A DNA stretch of 64,000 nt from Callaeas wilsoni (taxonomy: Eukaryota > Chordata > Aves > Passeriformes > Callaeidae). Each line of letters opens with the position of its first letter. Within the stretch, counting starts at the first letter, position 1. The position numbers and the translations under genes are program-made. Positions 52,517-64,000 of this stretch are shown here, one piece after another. Below the pieces are notes generated by a model. The model had not been told where the DNA came from. It saw only the letters and a program-made list of their open reading frames with translations, and did not search any database. Location: the NCBI GenBank assembly GCA_013398955.1, contig VWPU01009679.1, positions 310,001 through 374,000 on the forward strand, read 5' to 3'.

Positions 52517-52527
52517 AAAATGGCGGC
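52517..52527 (+). promoter_or_regulatory. Strong YY1-type motif
   Basis: AAAATGGCGGC matches the extended YY1 consensus (AAnATGGCGGC) exactly. It contains a CpG in CpG-poor DNA, so a chance match is less likely than the base composition alone would suggest. No other promoter signals or exon are recognised next to it. Confidence 0.35.
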
Positions 52528-54980
52528 TGTCATAACATCATCTCTTGGATACATTACTGTGGGAATCAGCAATCAGAGTCTGTTCCTCAGATGGTAAAAC
52601 TGCTATTGAATATATTTGCTTGTACTAAGCCTGATTAAATAATAATAGAGAAAAAGGCTTTTTAGAACTCCATAAGCCAATCAAACGATCTCTGAGCAAA
52701 CTGGAGAGAAAGATATATCCCACCTGCATCTTGTCATAACCTTAGTCCATGTGCAAAATGCTTTAGAAAAAAATGCCCTCACGTCACACAGTTCCTATGC
52801 CACTACCTAAACACATCTTGATGTGCTTGCATGTGACATGCTGCCAATGTCACAAAGAAACTCGCCATGTGTCTGAAGTCCTGTTCTGAAAGCGAAACAC
52901 ATGCTTTGAGATCAGTGACAAATCTTTAAAATACTCCTTATCTTCAGAATGAGATTATCTCTCTTTTTCACTTTTCCCCACATTTATGCCAGTAACACTT
53001 AGCACAGGCTGAGCCACACTCTGGAGATGCCCCTTTCTCTCCACTGCCTACAGAAGGATCTGAGGTAAGTAACTCTCTTGAGGCTTGATGCTTAACCCTT
53101 AAACAACCAACTGCACTCAGCCCATCTAATACCAATTAGAAGGATTACCTACAGCTGCATTCAAGTTAAGAGAGTTTTCATTTGCATGTACTAGGTCCTT
53201 TTCAGAACTTTACACTTCTGAATGTATTACTATATAAACAATCATTATTTGAATTTCTAAAAATGAAGGGATGGTTTCAGTTTACTAAGCCTTTAGTTTG
53301 CACGTATTTGTGGGTAGTAAGCTGGTCCTTGTGCAGCTTGCCTGTTACTTGTACTGGACATAAAATGTATGTTATTTTTTTGAGACTTGAGTGACCAATA
53401 CTTACCCCAAAAACTCAATAATTCATTATCAGACCAGAAAAAAAGATGTTTTTCGCAGAAAAAGATACAGAAAAAATTAGCACTAAGACAAGTTTCCAAC
53501 AAGCCTACCAAGCCAAGATTCTTCAAATTTTACGCTGTTCAATTCAAGCTATTCTAATTTATTGATTTACTTGGCAAATAGACTTTGGCTGCTTTTTAAT
53601 TCAATTTCATTTTTACCATTAAAACAGTGGCAATTGTTTTCCTGAAAATATACCATGAGATGTCTGAAGTCTTGTTATTAAAAAATTCAACATTGTTTTG
53701 TATGTAATATTATTCTGAGGTGAAACTATTCTTAGACGTTCCTGTTTCCCGAATAATGCATCTCTATGGGATGCTGAGTTTTAATAGTTCTTTTATGATT
53801 AGGCAAATATTCCTTCTTTCATTTTGACATATGTATCAGTTAAATTCTACAAGCAGCGCTTCTTCTTGCTGCAGTACAAAACTGCAAGGTTGTACCTTGG
53901 ATTTCTTTCATCATGTACTTCCAATTAGTTTGGTAATGTTCCCTGCACACCTGTAGAGAAATGGAGCTTTGAACAGAGGCAGAGTGCAGGCAGAAGAAAT
54001 TATCTGTATCTTCAACAGCAGGTAGGGAAGAAACAATGTTTCACCTTTCTGTAGTCCTCTTCTCCCTTCATCTACTTTTCCTCCTCATAGATGCATGTAA
54101 ACAAGATGTCTGCCTTCATCCGTGGGAGACAGCATGGAAAGATTTGGGCAGAAAAGGCTCTCCATATCTGGATGACTCCTACCTACTCCTGGTCAGGTGA
54201 AAAGCTTCTTTCTAACAGAAGGTGATGTGTGATTAGGCATACAATAAAAGTAATTTACCTTAAAGTAATTTCTCCAGAGTATCCTCAACTATCTTATGAT
54301 CTACAGCACACGAACTGGGAGGGGATTTTTTTTTGGCAGAAGATAAAGCTGACTTTTTTCAGGCTGTTTTTAGCCTGGTTTCCTATGGAAACAAGACTGA
54401 GCAACAATATAATACAGTCTGTGTGTCCTCTCCTTGTAATTTCTGAACTAAGTACCCTGATTTCAAGTAAAGGAGACTGAGGAGATAGAAATCTCAAAGA
54501 TAGTTACACTCCTATAAATTTTGAAAGCAGCAGCTGCTGGAGAGAGGAGAGACCAGGATCCTTGTATTAACATGCGGGGTGCTAACAATCTTATCAGCCC
54601 ATTTCTGCTGTCAAGTGTGGCAGCCAGCATACCATCACCAGAATATATGCATATTCAGAGATAAAAGAAGACCTCTATAATTCAATTATTAACCAAGGGA
54701 CATAAATCCACAAGAAACTGGTTCTCTTCAGTTTTGGTTCTTTTAAGTCTTTTCTCTTTTAACTAGACAACCAAGATACCAGGCTGATGAGGGGGGGAAA
54801 ATTAAACAAAAAAGGAGGAACAGTTTAAATGAAAACCAAAAGCATACAAAATCCATACTGTAGCAAAAGAGAAGAGGAAAAAGGTGGAATAGAGAGTTGC
54901 TATATTATAAGGATGGACAGCTTTTAAGGTTATGTCCTACATTTAAATCCATTTACAATTTTACCAGGTTCAGAAGTCCT
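52528..54980. other. Unique AT-rich noncoding DNA
   Basis: There is no supported gene, LTR or CR1 signature. All frames are 83 codons or fewer, and several pairs overlap on opposite strands (53182-53526, 54229-54497). Confidence 0.57.
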
Positions 54981-55011
54981 ACACACACGCGCGCACACAC
55001 ACACAAACACA
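54981..55011. repeat. (CA)n microsatellite with CGCGCG core
   Basis: About 15 dinucleotide units: ACACACAC, then GCGCGC, then CACACACACA and an imperfect ACACAG end. Alternating purine-pyrimidine sequence with a CG core can adopt Z-DNA. It is short. Confidence 0.9.
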
Positions 55012-58000
55012 GATACAGGAAGGAGATTATGAGCATCACATTTAGCTGCGACTAACTAAACATATTGAATGATTCAGCTTTTTCATGCAGATAAAAATGA
55101 CATAAGGCTGAAAATCATTTTCATTTCCTCCACTACACAGCCAAGGAAACACATAATGGTTAAAGAATTGGGACTCCCCCACCAAAACCATTTTTACAGC
55201 TCTTGAGTGATTAGTTTGAGATGGTCTAGCATAATTATCTATGCTATAATTTCTCTTTGCTTGTGTCAAAAATACTTCAAAAAACACCACCAAATACTCA
55301 CTGATTCACTGTCAAAATGCATGCACTGACTAGAGAAAGTGGTATGAAAAGTTATTTGTTACACAAAGTAGCGTAATTGTTCATTATATATCCAATGTTC
55401 TGTCAGTGTTTACTATAAATAAGACTGTTCTGTTCCAAGATTTCACAAGAAAGATACAAATTCCAAGCTTTCTGCCAAAAATCTTCAAAATCTAGAAAGT
55501 ATTTCTCAGCTAGCAGTTCCTGAAATACAGTAGGTATTTGATCACTACCTAATAATTATCAAGGGGAAAAAAATTAAAGGATGGGAAAAAATGACCTTCA
55601 TTTTCTCTCATTTTTGCAGCCACTTTTTTTTTTTCTATAAGATCTCTTTTCCCTTGCATCCCCTCTGCTCATGCTGGGAATCAGGTGCGTGCTGCCAGCA
55701 GGACTTGTTAATTCAAGGAGCTGCGGCTGCCCAATTAAGCTTGGTGCCAGATCACAGACAGCCAGACACTAAGGTACCTAATTCTCCTTCCTAGTTCAGC
55801 AGTAAATGCAACACCATCAGCTGCGTAGTCTAGGTATTAATTCACTCATTTGTAGGCACGCTCTAAGGTTAATTCATGTCACTCCAAATGGAAAAAAACT
55901 AAAAGAAGTGAAGAAGGATATCAAGCACTTAAATTAGCCTCAGTAAAACCAGAGTTGCCTTTAGTCAAGAAAGTAATCCAGAAAACCTGAACTCAGATGA
56001 AAGTTTACTCAAGCAATCTACTTTTACAATTTAAAGTTCCTGGGTGCCTAAAATGTCCCTTTAATACATCCACAAATATTTTCTGGGGATGCTGCAAAGC
56101 CAGCATTTAGCTAAAATGAAACAAAAAAAATCAAGTTGATAATCTCCTGCCTACCTTCCGTGAAGAACTGAATTCATTAGATATTTTTATGACACACTGG
56201 ATCATGATCAAGCACATCTGAAGTACAGTGTTAACCAACCCTTTTCAAATGTAACACAAAGTGCTGGTTCCCCTTGTTTTTCAGTAGCTGAGCCTATTTT
56301 CAATTCGTAGTCTGCAGGCATTATACAAGAACAGACTTTCTTGGTGTAATCCATAAAGAATAACTAAGAGCATCCATCATCAATAAGACTTAATTTTGCT
56401 ATGCATGGATATACATGTCAGCCAGAATTGCATTTTTAAAAAAATTCAGAATCTTGATTCAGTGGATATACTCTAATTCAAGGATATACTCAGGATATTT
56501 TCAGACATAACAGTTCAGCTCCTTTCTTTGGATACTGCAATTCAAGCCCCCGTCTCCTACTACTCTGCAGGTTATGCAAAGCATCACGCTATGTGACCTG
56601 AGTGAGAAATCAGGTATGGGAGGCACAGCTCCTTACACTGTGCACTGTATTATGACAGAAGTATATACTCAATCCAGGCTGATGGAGGAACCAATTAACC
56701 TCAGAGAACTGTGCTGAAGTAGCCCAAAAGTAGCCAGCAATTAGCAAAGGAGAGCCATATATATCTTAAGTGCTATCTCTCTCTAGATCTCTACAGAGAT
56801 ATAAAAGGTAAACAACTTTCCTAAGATGAAGAAACTCCTTCTTTTAAAAATGTGCTTGGGATCACTCTTTTCCTTCAGGAAGCACTGGTTAAAATCCATC
56901 TGAGGTTTTCAGGTCCCCTACATACACTTGTCTAATGGATTCACTGCTTCTTTGAGGAGGGAGAGCTGAAGCTTTATCTGCAACATCTAATTTCCCTGGA
57001 AAGTGTCCTTTGCAAATGGGTTCTACATTATTCTGGCTGGGAAAGAGCCCCCTCCAGCCTTAGTCAAGAGGAGAAATGAAAAACAGAGAGCATGATTCTG
57101 TAGCTTCGAGGGTAGAGCAGCTGTGTGAGAGAGAAGTATGTTCCAGATCCTTCTGCGATAACTGTTTATGGAATGTATTCAGTAATTGGTTAGCATAAGG
57201 AACTAGACAGCTCCTAGAGGCAGGTTTAAAGACCCAGATTCCTTGTTTGCCCCCCAGCAGCTCTGCTGTGTTGCACTCAGTTCTCAACCTTGCAGCCTAT
57301 ACTTTCTCAAGTATAAGATAAAGAGCTGCTAACAAAATTTCTAATCTTGACATTTAAATATTAGTCAGTGGCTATGCTCAGCATCCAGTAGCCAAATCTT
57401 CTTTTTATTTGTGGGTGTTTCAGTTTCTTGAGTTTTTAAAATTCTTCTCATGACGGCAAAGGCAACTTTATTTCCAGCCTCCTTACAAAAGCCATCCAAA
57501 GAAATAGATGACATAACAACATTATAAAAGAGACAAAATTAGCAGTCATGAAAAGTACAGAAGGCTTGGAATAAAATATATATTTGCTGGGAATAAAAGC
57601 AGTGACATTGACAGTGGCACTTGAAAGAGATATCTGCAGGCAGGGTTTTTAAGGACACTGAGGTCTGTAGAATACTGTGATTAACTTACTGCGTACTCGA
57701 TTTGACCTTACTTAGAAAGGAAGGGTAAGTGAGAGATGGGTGCTGATGTGCAGTCCACAGCCAGCATCATTCCCCCATGATTAAACAACAGGTTTACTGA
57801 GTTCCACAGAACCTCCCCCGCACTCTGTATGTCCCATTTGAGCACTGGAGCCCATGTGTCTAATCCTAAGAGTTAGAGTCTTCCCCAGTCTAGAAAGAGC
57901 GAACAATCTATGTCAACTAGCAGAAAGAGCAAGAACAGCATTAACTAGAAGGCTCGTATGTTTAATATAGTATATTAAACCCAGTCTATAATGCAGGAGA

Positions 58001-61000
58001 TAAAATACTTCAGGTAGTATGAGAAGGAATCAAAAGATAAGTAGAAAACATAGTGTAGCTTTGAAAGATGTCACTACTACAAAATCTATGTAACAGGTAC
58101 CGATTGCTCCTTTCATTGTGTGATACATTTATTATCTGGAACTTGATGAAACCTAGTGTTTACTGACCAAGGCTCCAGGTTTTATCAGGCTGGGAGAAAC
58201 AGCAACACATTCATGCAGCTTTTATGATGCATATAGAAAATGAGAGACAACAGTTGGATCCAGCAGTCAGGAAAATGGAATTTAAGCACTGACTCAAGAG
58301 TTACTGTACTCTCGTAAGTATATTTCTCTTGATAGTATTTTAATCAATTGCTCTTGAACTCGGGCAATACATCTGCTGTATTTCCCAGGCTATCACACAC
58401 AAAGATTTTCAAGCTGCTATAATTTATAAATGGACCTCACACTGTCCTCCCAGTTATTATTAAATCCAACCACAAGTGGCCATTCCACTATGCACTCCAC
58501 TGCCTCTATAGTAATGACCACATTTCAAGTTAGAAAAATGATACTGAGAAATCTAAATAAGAAGAAAAAAATAATAAATTAACAAACAAAACCAACCAAA
58601 CCAGGAAAAAAAAAAATCATAAATACAGCCCAGGGCTGCCCAAGAGATGAGGCTCAGGAAGAAGGAATGACAGTTAGCAATATTTTGAGGAGGCACAGTG
58701 AGCTTTGTGCAATGGTGCTAATAACAAATATGCATTTAGAAAAGACCCCAATTTCAACTTTTGCCCAGGGCTCTTTGGAATGTCTGTGTCCTCCTGAATG
58801 TCTAATATGGCAGTGGTTTTATTCTATATGGCTACTGATATAGTACCATTTAATTAAAGCAATTACAGTAGAAATTCATTCTCAGGAAGGAATAACATGC
58901 TTTGCTTGTTAGACAGAAGCAGTCAACTGAAAACTGAGTTGATTCCACATGAGTTCAATTGCTAATTTTTAATTTTATGACAGTCCTTGGATGCTGTGGC
59001 AACTCTCATTTCTGCATTGCCTACAGAACGCAGAAATGCCCCATGACAGAGTAAGGGCATAACAGTAGTAGTCACACAGGCTTTTCTTGGGCAAAAGACA
59101 GCCCAATCACGTTCTTTCATAGCACCTGGAAAGCTCCCATGTTTAGGGCAGATTTTCAAAAGAGAATTACTTTTGTTCCCACAAGTTTTATGGAGGTCCT
59201 CAATAAGAGCTTTTGAAAACCCCATCCTGAAAGCACAGCTTTTAGGTCACCAGTAATGGTTCATCAACCATTTCTTTCAAAGCCTCTCAGAACCTGCAAA
59301 CCTTCTCAAGAAACCACTTTATATAGAGACATTGCTTTTTTTGAGAGCTGCACATGTATATGAAGGGACAGAGTTTTTTCCCATTTAAAAGCAGTGCAGT
59401 CTACTCACAGTGAGCAATAGCACAAAATGCTGTTGAAATTACATATATTCTCTAGCAGTTTTGAAAGGGATCTAAAGGTAGACCTAGGGTGTTTTATCCC
59501 CTGTCTTGTTGCAAAAACTGCCATTATATCATCACTTCAATTTTGTGAAAAATCTGTGTTTCTAAATGGTTTTTGTTGGTGGAGAAGGGAGTTTGCTTTG
59601 TTTTGCCTTGTTTTAGTATTACTTGTCCATTGACATTACCATTTAAAGACCCACTGGCTGAGATCAAAGCCTTTACAACAGCCACCGCAACTCTTTTCCG
59701 TCTACTGCAATCAGCTGAACTGTACCAGCATCTGCCTAACCTAAATAAATACAGAGGGGATGCCAGATGGGTTTCCCAAGTGGCTTATTATGACATGCAC
59801 TAACTTGATAGACTCAAGGGACTTCCTTGTGTATTCTTGTGACTGTGGACTTGCTGGTTTTGAAGAGTCGCCAGACAAAAATGGATGAACTTTTATGACC
59901 TAATTTAGTGAACCACTCCTAAGAAAGATACAGAAGCAAAACAGTGGCTGAAGGTGAAGATTCCCAATTGCTAAAATGATTTATCAATATTCAGAAATAA
60001 AATATGGAAAGATACAACACTTGCAACACTGATAGTTAATCAAGATTAATTTTTTTCTACATTTATGTACATTGCACAATCTTCACACCTTCAGACTTTC
60101 TTGGTTTTGCTGTTACTTTTTTTTTTTTGTCCCAGTCTGAGATTTTGCACTTGCTTTAACATTTTGTTTTCTAAGGTGCAATAAAAGCTAAAGATATATA
60201 TTCTTAAAGACCTAAAGAAACTCTAAACTCACATATTATGCCAATGCTTAAAACCTCTGCTGAGTCATTATATTCTTAATACAAAAGAAGAGGCACAAAA
60301 TTCACTTTTCTGTGAATGAGAGGGATACTATTAAGCCCATTGATCCCAGGAAAATCTTTATAAATTGTCTTAGGAATGGTTCTCGTATGAATTAAGCATA
60401 TATGTCTCCATCAGGCATTGCACTGTTCACAACTCTAAAGTAAGCAGCCACTGAAGCATTACTTCAAGAATCTTGGGAAGAAAATTAAGTAATCCCTTCA
60501 CCTCTTCCTCAGTGCCAGGAGTAGCCATCACCAAGGGTCTCAGCAAAGAGAAGAAGAAGAAAGAGCATTTTTCACACCGATGAGTAAACAGGCAGAACAT
60601 TCTAGCTCAGGACAGCAGAGGAGGAAAGCGGTAGCTTTTACTTGAAGACAATTTCTTCCATGTAAGCAAACTATATAGGGTCTGCAGATAAACTTCAATT
60701 CATAGAGGGACAGTCTGTATTGACACAAAAGCAAGAGCAATGAAATCTTCAGAGGAGCTGCAATAGGCAAGGAAGATTGCTCTTATTAAGCATAGTCTTA
60801 ATTCTGTATATAATTTATGTATCATTCTGTATTTAGGTCCCATTACTGCAAATTTATATTTTAAAGACATTTTATCTGTTTCTTAAAGAGGAAACACTGT
60901 CTGTGCGATCTGACAAACAAGAAGAAATTCCTGATGAAAGAACATGCTACACAGGTACTGAAACACTTAAAAGTGTCCGGCCCCACAATGGACTATTTCA

Positions 61001-61961
61001 AGGGCATCCAGGGAATAAAAAATGTATTTTTTTAGAATGGTATATTTTAAGAATTAGCACAACAAAAAACAGGAAAGACAGAAGAAGCATTTTCCAACTG
61101 TTTCCTGTCAATAGGGAGGAAAATCTCTCCAGCACATTGCACAGAAATAGAGAGCATACTTAAAAGCTGAGCTGGTGCATGACAGAAGATTTTAAACAAA
61201 CTAATAAAATTCTGAGATGTGTACAACTTCCACCACCCCCTCTAGCCCCACAAGAGTTTTAAATCCTGTTCAGCCTTTTAGCAAGAAACTGGTCTAATTA
61301 GATCTAATTTTTCTGATCTCAGTCCCATTACCTGACCTCAGACGTTTCGCTCAGTTTTTAACCTCACACTCTTCTGCAGATACCAGCTGGAGCATCCATC
61401 CTGCTGCTCCAGTGTATGAAACACTATTGCACTGAAAACACAACACATCACTGTACTCACTCTGCCTGCACAGTCCCTATCACAGGTATGCATTTTGCTG
61501 CTCACAAGTTCACTGCAGCTGAAAACTATTCTCAAAGAATTTATGTACTTGAAAATTGGTAATTTCATTACTAAAGAAGATCCATCCTCCACAGTTAACT
61601 TGCTTTCAGTAATGGTCAGTGAAGCACTGCACCTGTGTCTCTTAAAGAAGTTTGGGAAAGAGCCAACTTTGATCCTACAGCAAACCCTTTGCTGGCTTCT
61701 GGAAACAGCAAGGAACTCTGCCTGCTAAAAAAATGGGAAGGGACCAGCATCAGAGAAAGAGGCAGAGAAGATTTCTTTGTAAAAAAGTTTTTTTAGGAGA
61801 AAGACGGAAAGAATGACAAGTTTCTCAGATATATTTCCCACCTTAAAAAAAGGGGTTTCAGCCATTTATTTTCTCAACGTGATGAGTGAGGTCCCTCCTA
61901 ATGTGTCTGATCTGTGGCCAGAGGCATCCCAGGTGAAAACACTATCCTCTGATGATGTATA
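55012..61961. other. Long unique noncoding interval
   Basis: Almost 7 kb have no recognised repeat or gene. The longest frames (87 codons 58962-59225 minus, 86 codons 60903-61163 plus, 84 codons 61338-61592 minus) show no domain. Simple features are a T-run at 60118-60129, an ATCTCTacAGAGAT hairpin near 56788-56801 and A-rich AAATT/AACAAA tracts near 58560-58615. Confidence 0.55.
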
Positions 61962-62110
61962 TATCACAGAAACATAGGAATGGTTTGGGTTGGAAGGAAC
62001 CTTAAAGACCATTTAGTTCCAACCCCTTCTGCTATGGACTGAGACACCTTCCACAAGACCAGATTGTTCAAAGTTCCATTCAGCGTGGTCTTGAACACTC
62101 CCAGGGATGG
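61962..62110 (-). mobile_element. CR1 element, 3' part (left of an inserted LTR)
   Basis: A degenerate tail (ATCACAGAAACATAGGAATG) is followed by GGTTTGGGTTGGAAGGAACC, TTAGTTCCAACCCCTTCTGC and CACTCCCAGGGATGG. This is the complement of the CR1 3' UTR. The element breaks off at 62110 and resumes at 62826 with exactly the expected next bases. An LTR has therefore been inserted into it. Confidence 0.94.
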
Positions 62111-62825
62111 TGTTGCTAAACAAGCTGTATTTCTCCAAAAAGGAGTCTGTGCGGCATTGGGGGAAAATGCTGGGACCTAATCAACAAGAAGGAAGATTTA
62201 GTATGTGAAACCGATAGCAGCTAACAAAGCAACCTCAAAGTGATGTCCATGTGTTACAAAAAACAAATTAAAGTTTAGGACTTGACATGCTCCAGTGATC
62301 TGAGACCTGGGGGAGGAGGTTCACACAGTTTAGGAAGAAGGATGCAACTCTGATAATGGACACAAAGAATGCAGAATTTATGGGCAACAAGGACACTTGG
62401 CAGGACTCCCAAAATAAGGAAAAAACTCATCTGAAATCAGCTCCAAGTGGGTAAAATGTAATTCTGGCAGGGGGATCTGCAACCGCCAACCCACAGACCA
62501 CTGCCCCAAGAAACCCACCAACCCAAAAGAAGAGACAAACTGAGCATGCAAACTAATTACCATGAGAAGTGAGAGAATCATTAACCAATAGAAGATAGAA
62601 TACTAATTACTAAGAGAACTTGTAACTTGTATCCAGTGAATACTACTTCCAATGAACACTAATTCCTTTGTTTGCTAAAAGGAATAAATAATTAAAACTT
62701 TTGACAACTGGTGTACATATTAGGTGGAGCAATCCTCGTGTACCTCAGTGCTGAATAAAGTAATGTCAGCTTTCTAACCTAACGATCTGGTCGGAGAGTC
62801 TGTTCTCCAGTTTTCAGTGACAACA
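62111..62825 (+). mobile_element. LTR insertion inside a CR1 (715 bp)
   Basis: The insert starts TGTTGCTAAAC and ends CAGTGACAACA, giving TG...CA ends. A TATA-like GGAATAAATAATT (about 62681-62693) and an AATAAA in GCTGAATAAAGTAATG (about 62751-62766) are spaced as in a retroviral LTR. They are followed by a U5-like segment (GATCTGGTCGGAGAGTCTGT). The CR1 on either side joins without missing bases, so the insertion came after the CR1. A target-site duplication cannot be read with confidence; at most GG is shared. No internal retroviral sequence is present, so it is a solo LTR whose family I cannot name. Confidence 0.72.
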
Positions 62826-63097
62826 GGACATCCACAGTTTCTCTGGGCAACCATTTCCAGTGTCTCATTACCCTCAGAGTAATGAATTTCTTCCTGATAC
62901 ATGATCTAAATATACCTTTTTCCAGCTTAAAGCCACTCCCCTTGCCCTATCACTACATGCCCTTGTAAAAAGTCCCTTTCCAGCTTTCCTGTGGGCCCCC
63001 TTTAGGTACTGGAACACTGCTTTAGAGTCTTCACGGAGCCTTCTGTTCTTCAGGTTGAATAACCCCAACTCACTCAGCCTGTCTTCATAGAAGAGAT
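62826..63097 (-). mobile_element. CR1 element, 5' continuation (right of the inserted LTR)
   Basis: This continues the copy broken at 62110: ACATCCACAGTTTCTCTGGG, CAACCATTTCCAGTGTCTCA, TTTCTTCCTGATACATGATC, CTTGCCCTATCACTACATGC and TTCAGGTTGAATAACCCCAA. These are the complement of the 3' UTR and the end of CR1 ORF2. It ends near GTCTTCATAGAAGAGAT, its 5' truncation point. Together with 61962-62110, about 420 bp of the original insertion remain. Confidence 0.93.
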
Positions 63098-63100
63098 ACA

Positions 63101-63116
63101 ATTCTATGATTCTATG
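63101..63116 (+). repeat. Two CR1-type octamers at the 5' end of the CR1 copy
   Basis: ATTCTATGATTCTATG is exactly two copies of the CR1 tail octamer on the plus strand. It directly adjoins the truncated 5' end of a minus-strand CR1. No plus-strand CR1 body precedes it. It may be the trace of a second element or part of the insertion site. Confidence 0.7.
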
Positions 63117-63143
63117 CACACTTAGATATATAGGTATATGTAG

Positions 63144-63151
<8 letters not shown>

Positions 63152-63181
<30 letters not shown>
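63152..63181. repeat. (AT)n microsatellite
   Basis: Fifteen uninterrupted AT units follow a looser ATATAT/GTATAT leader that begins at about 63125. It forms a self-complementary tract and lies 36 bp from the CR1 octamers. Confidence 0.95.
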
Positions 63182-63185
<4 letters not shown>

Positions 63186-63858
63186 AGGCAAACCTACATA
63201 TAGATATCTATTCTAAGTTTCAGTGACTGGTTCAGAGCATTTTAACCACAGAGTTATGTGGTCCTGCTGGCTAGGACTAGGGCTAGGATATTTTGGTTCT
63301 GGAGGAGTGTTTATACAAGGGATGTCTAGTGGTCCCAAGACTCTAGAAATTGGGGGCGAGTGTGAAGATTCTGCCCACTAGGGATATCTAGTCCCACTCC
63401 ATGACCCCTTTTACCCTCACAAATATGGGGAAAATGAAGGTAACTGGTCCACAGTGCCTGAAGAATGATTTTACAACTATTTTAGACTATGAACAAGGCA
63501 TGATGAGCTGCTTTCATGAGCCAGCATTAAAGAAGTTGCTAAGGACTAAGATGAGAGAAGTGTCTTTGGAAATGAACTGACTGGATGCTGACCAAGGTTA
63601 TATTTACTGGAGGGCAGAAAACAAGCCCAGGAAAGGAGAGACTGCAGAAGAAGAGTTAATACTGACAAACAGAAACAAAACAAGGGAAGGTATTTCCATC
63701 TGACTGTCAGCTGACTGTCAAAGGCGAAGAGGGGGAGCACTATCACAATGTTGAGGTGAGAAAGGAGGATAAATTTCATTGCGGTGCTAGGGGAAAAGAT
63801 TTAGGGCCACTAAATCACCTAGCAGCATTCTCTATATTTGGGATCTAGCATTTGTAGC
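63182..63858. other. Unique noncoding DNA
   Basis: No gene is supported. GGGATGTCTAGTGGTCCC (63319-63336) and GGGATATCTAGTCCC (63381-63395) are two related imperfect inverted repeats about 60 bp apart. A 77-codon minus frame (63546-63779) has no recognised domain. Confidence 0.55.
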
Positions 63859-63900
63859 AAAATAAAATAAAATAAAATAAAATAATTTAAAAAATAAAAT
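63859..63900. repeat. (AAAAT)n microsatellite
   Basis: Five to six AAAAT units are followed by a broken A-rich continuation. No retroposon is recognised next to it. The remaining 100 bp to the window end show nothing further. Confidence 0.92.
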
Positions 63901-64000
63901 AGAGGGCTATGTAATGAAGCAAAGCATCAATTATATAGTGCTTAAATAGTGTCTTGCTCCAAGACTATTTTAAACTGCCTTAACTAGACTCTTTCATGAC

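Noticed and set aside
1..64000. CRISPR arrays, operons, phage or prokaryotic systems
   Set aside because: No spaced direct repeats, ribosome-binding sites or long ORFs. CR1 and ERV LTR sequence shows vertebrate nuclear DNA.
1..64000. tRNA or rRNA genes and tRNA-derived SINEs
   Set aside because: I looked for box A/box B-like pairs and conserved rRNA segments by eye and saw none. A covariance-model scan would be decisive.

Overview
This window looks like vertebrate nuclear DNA from a bird. The main evidence is many fragments of CR1 non-LTR retrotransposons. Their 3' ends carry the diagnostic octamer tail (ATTCTATG-type on the element strand, CATAGAAT on the complement) and the conserved 'TTGGAAGGGACCT' block or its complement. 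It also holds ERV-type LTRs with avian-style ends, AT-rich background with few CpGs, and several microsatellites. No homology search was possible. The exact species and chromosome are unknown; the LTR types suggest a neoavian bird, but that is inference.

I find no convincing protein-coding gene, tRNA, rRNA or CRISPR array. The longest open frames (185 aa at 41764-42321, 149 aa at 33875-34324, 147 aa at 10632-11075, 141 aa at 26850-27275) lie in LTRs, microsatellites or plain sequence and match no family I recognise. The window is best read as intergenic or long-intron DNA, a repeat-punctuated gene desert.

Layout: 1-6.7 kb is unique AT-rich DNA with a compound trinucleotide microsatellite (3370-3468). 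A CR1 tail lies at 6732-6852. A GC-richer block with an LTR look and a minus-strand TATA box lies at about 10.63-11.10 kb. The 11.1-20.5 kb interval is unique apart from a TACTATT-like tract (14.3 kb) and a GTAT repeat (16.5 kb). At 20.49-22.28 kb three CR1 copies of different age lie in a row, all on the minus strand; the oldest keeps a decayed reverse-transcriptase region. Then follow unique sequence, an (AAT)n array (26955-27044), a puzzling GC-richer block with a perfect hairpin (28918-29343) and a short CR1 tail (29495-29559). At 36.8-37.7 kb two CR1 copies point away from each other; one is internally deleted. ERVL-like LTR copies lie at 41643-42420 and about 46880-47207, with CR1 fragments between. 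A CR1 lacking its tail is at 48985-49135. A probably complete 1,088-bp solo LTR with a CpG-rich core lies at 50047-51134. Unique DNA follows to 61.96 kb. There a CR1 copy is split by a 715-bp LTR (62111-62825), followed by (AT)n and (AAAAT)n repeats.

Nothing here works together as a gene system. The biology to be read is the layered history of CR1 and ERV insertions, plus a few candidate regulatory motifs. I did not find an undescribed multi-gene system and do not claim one.
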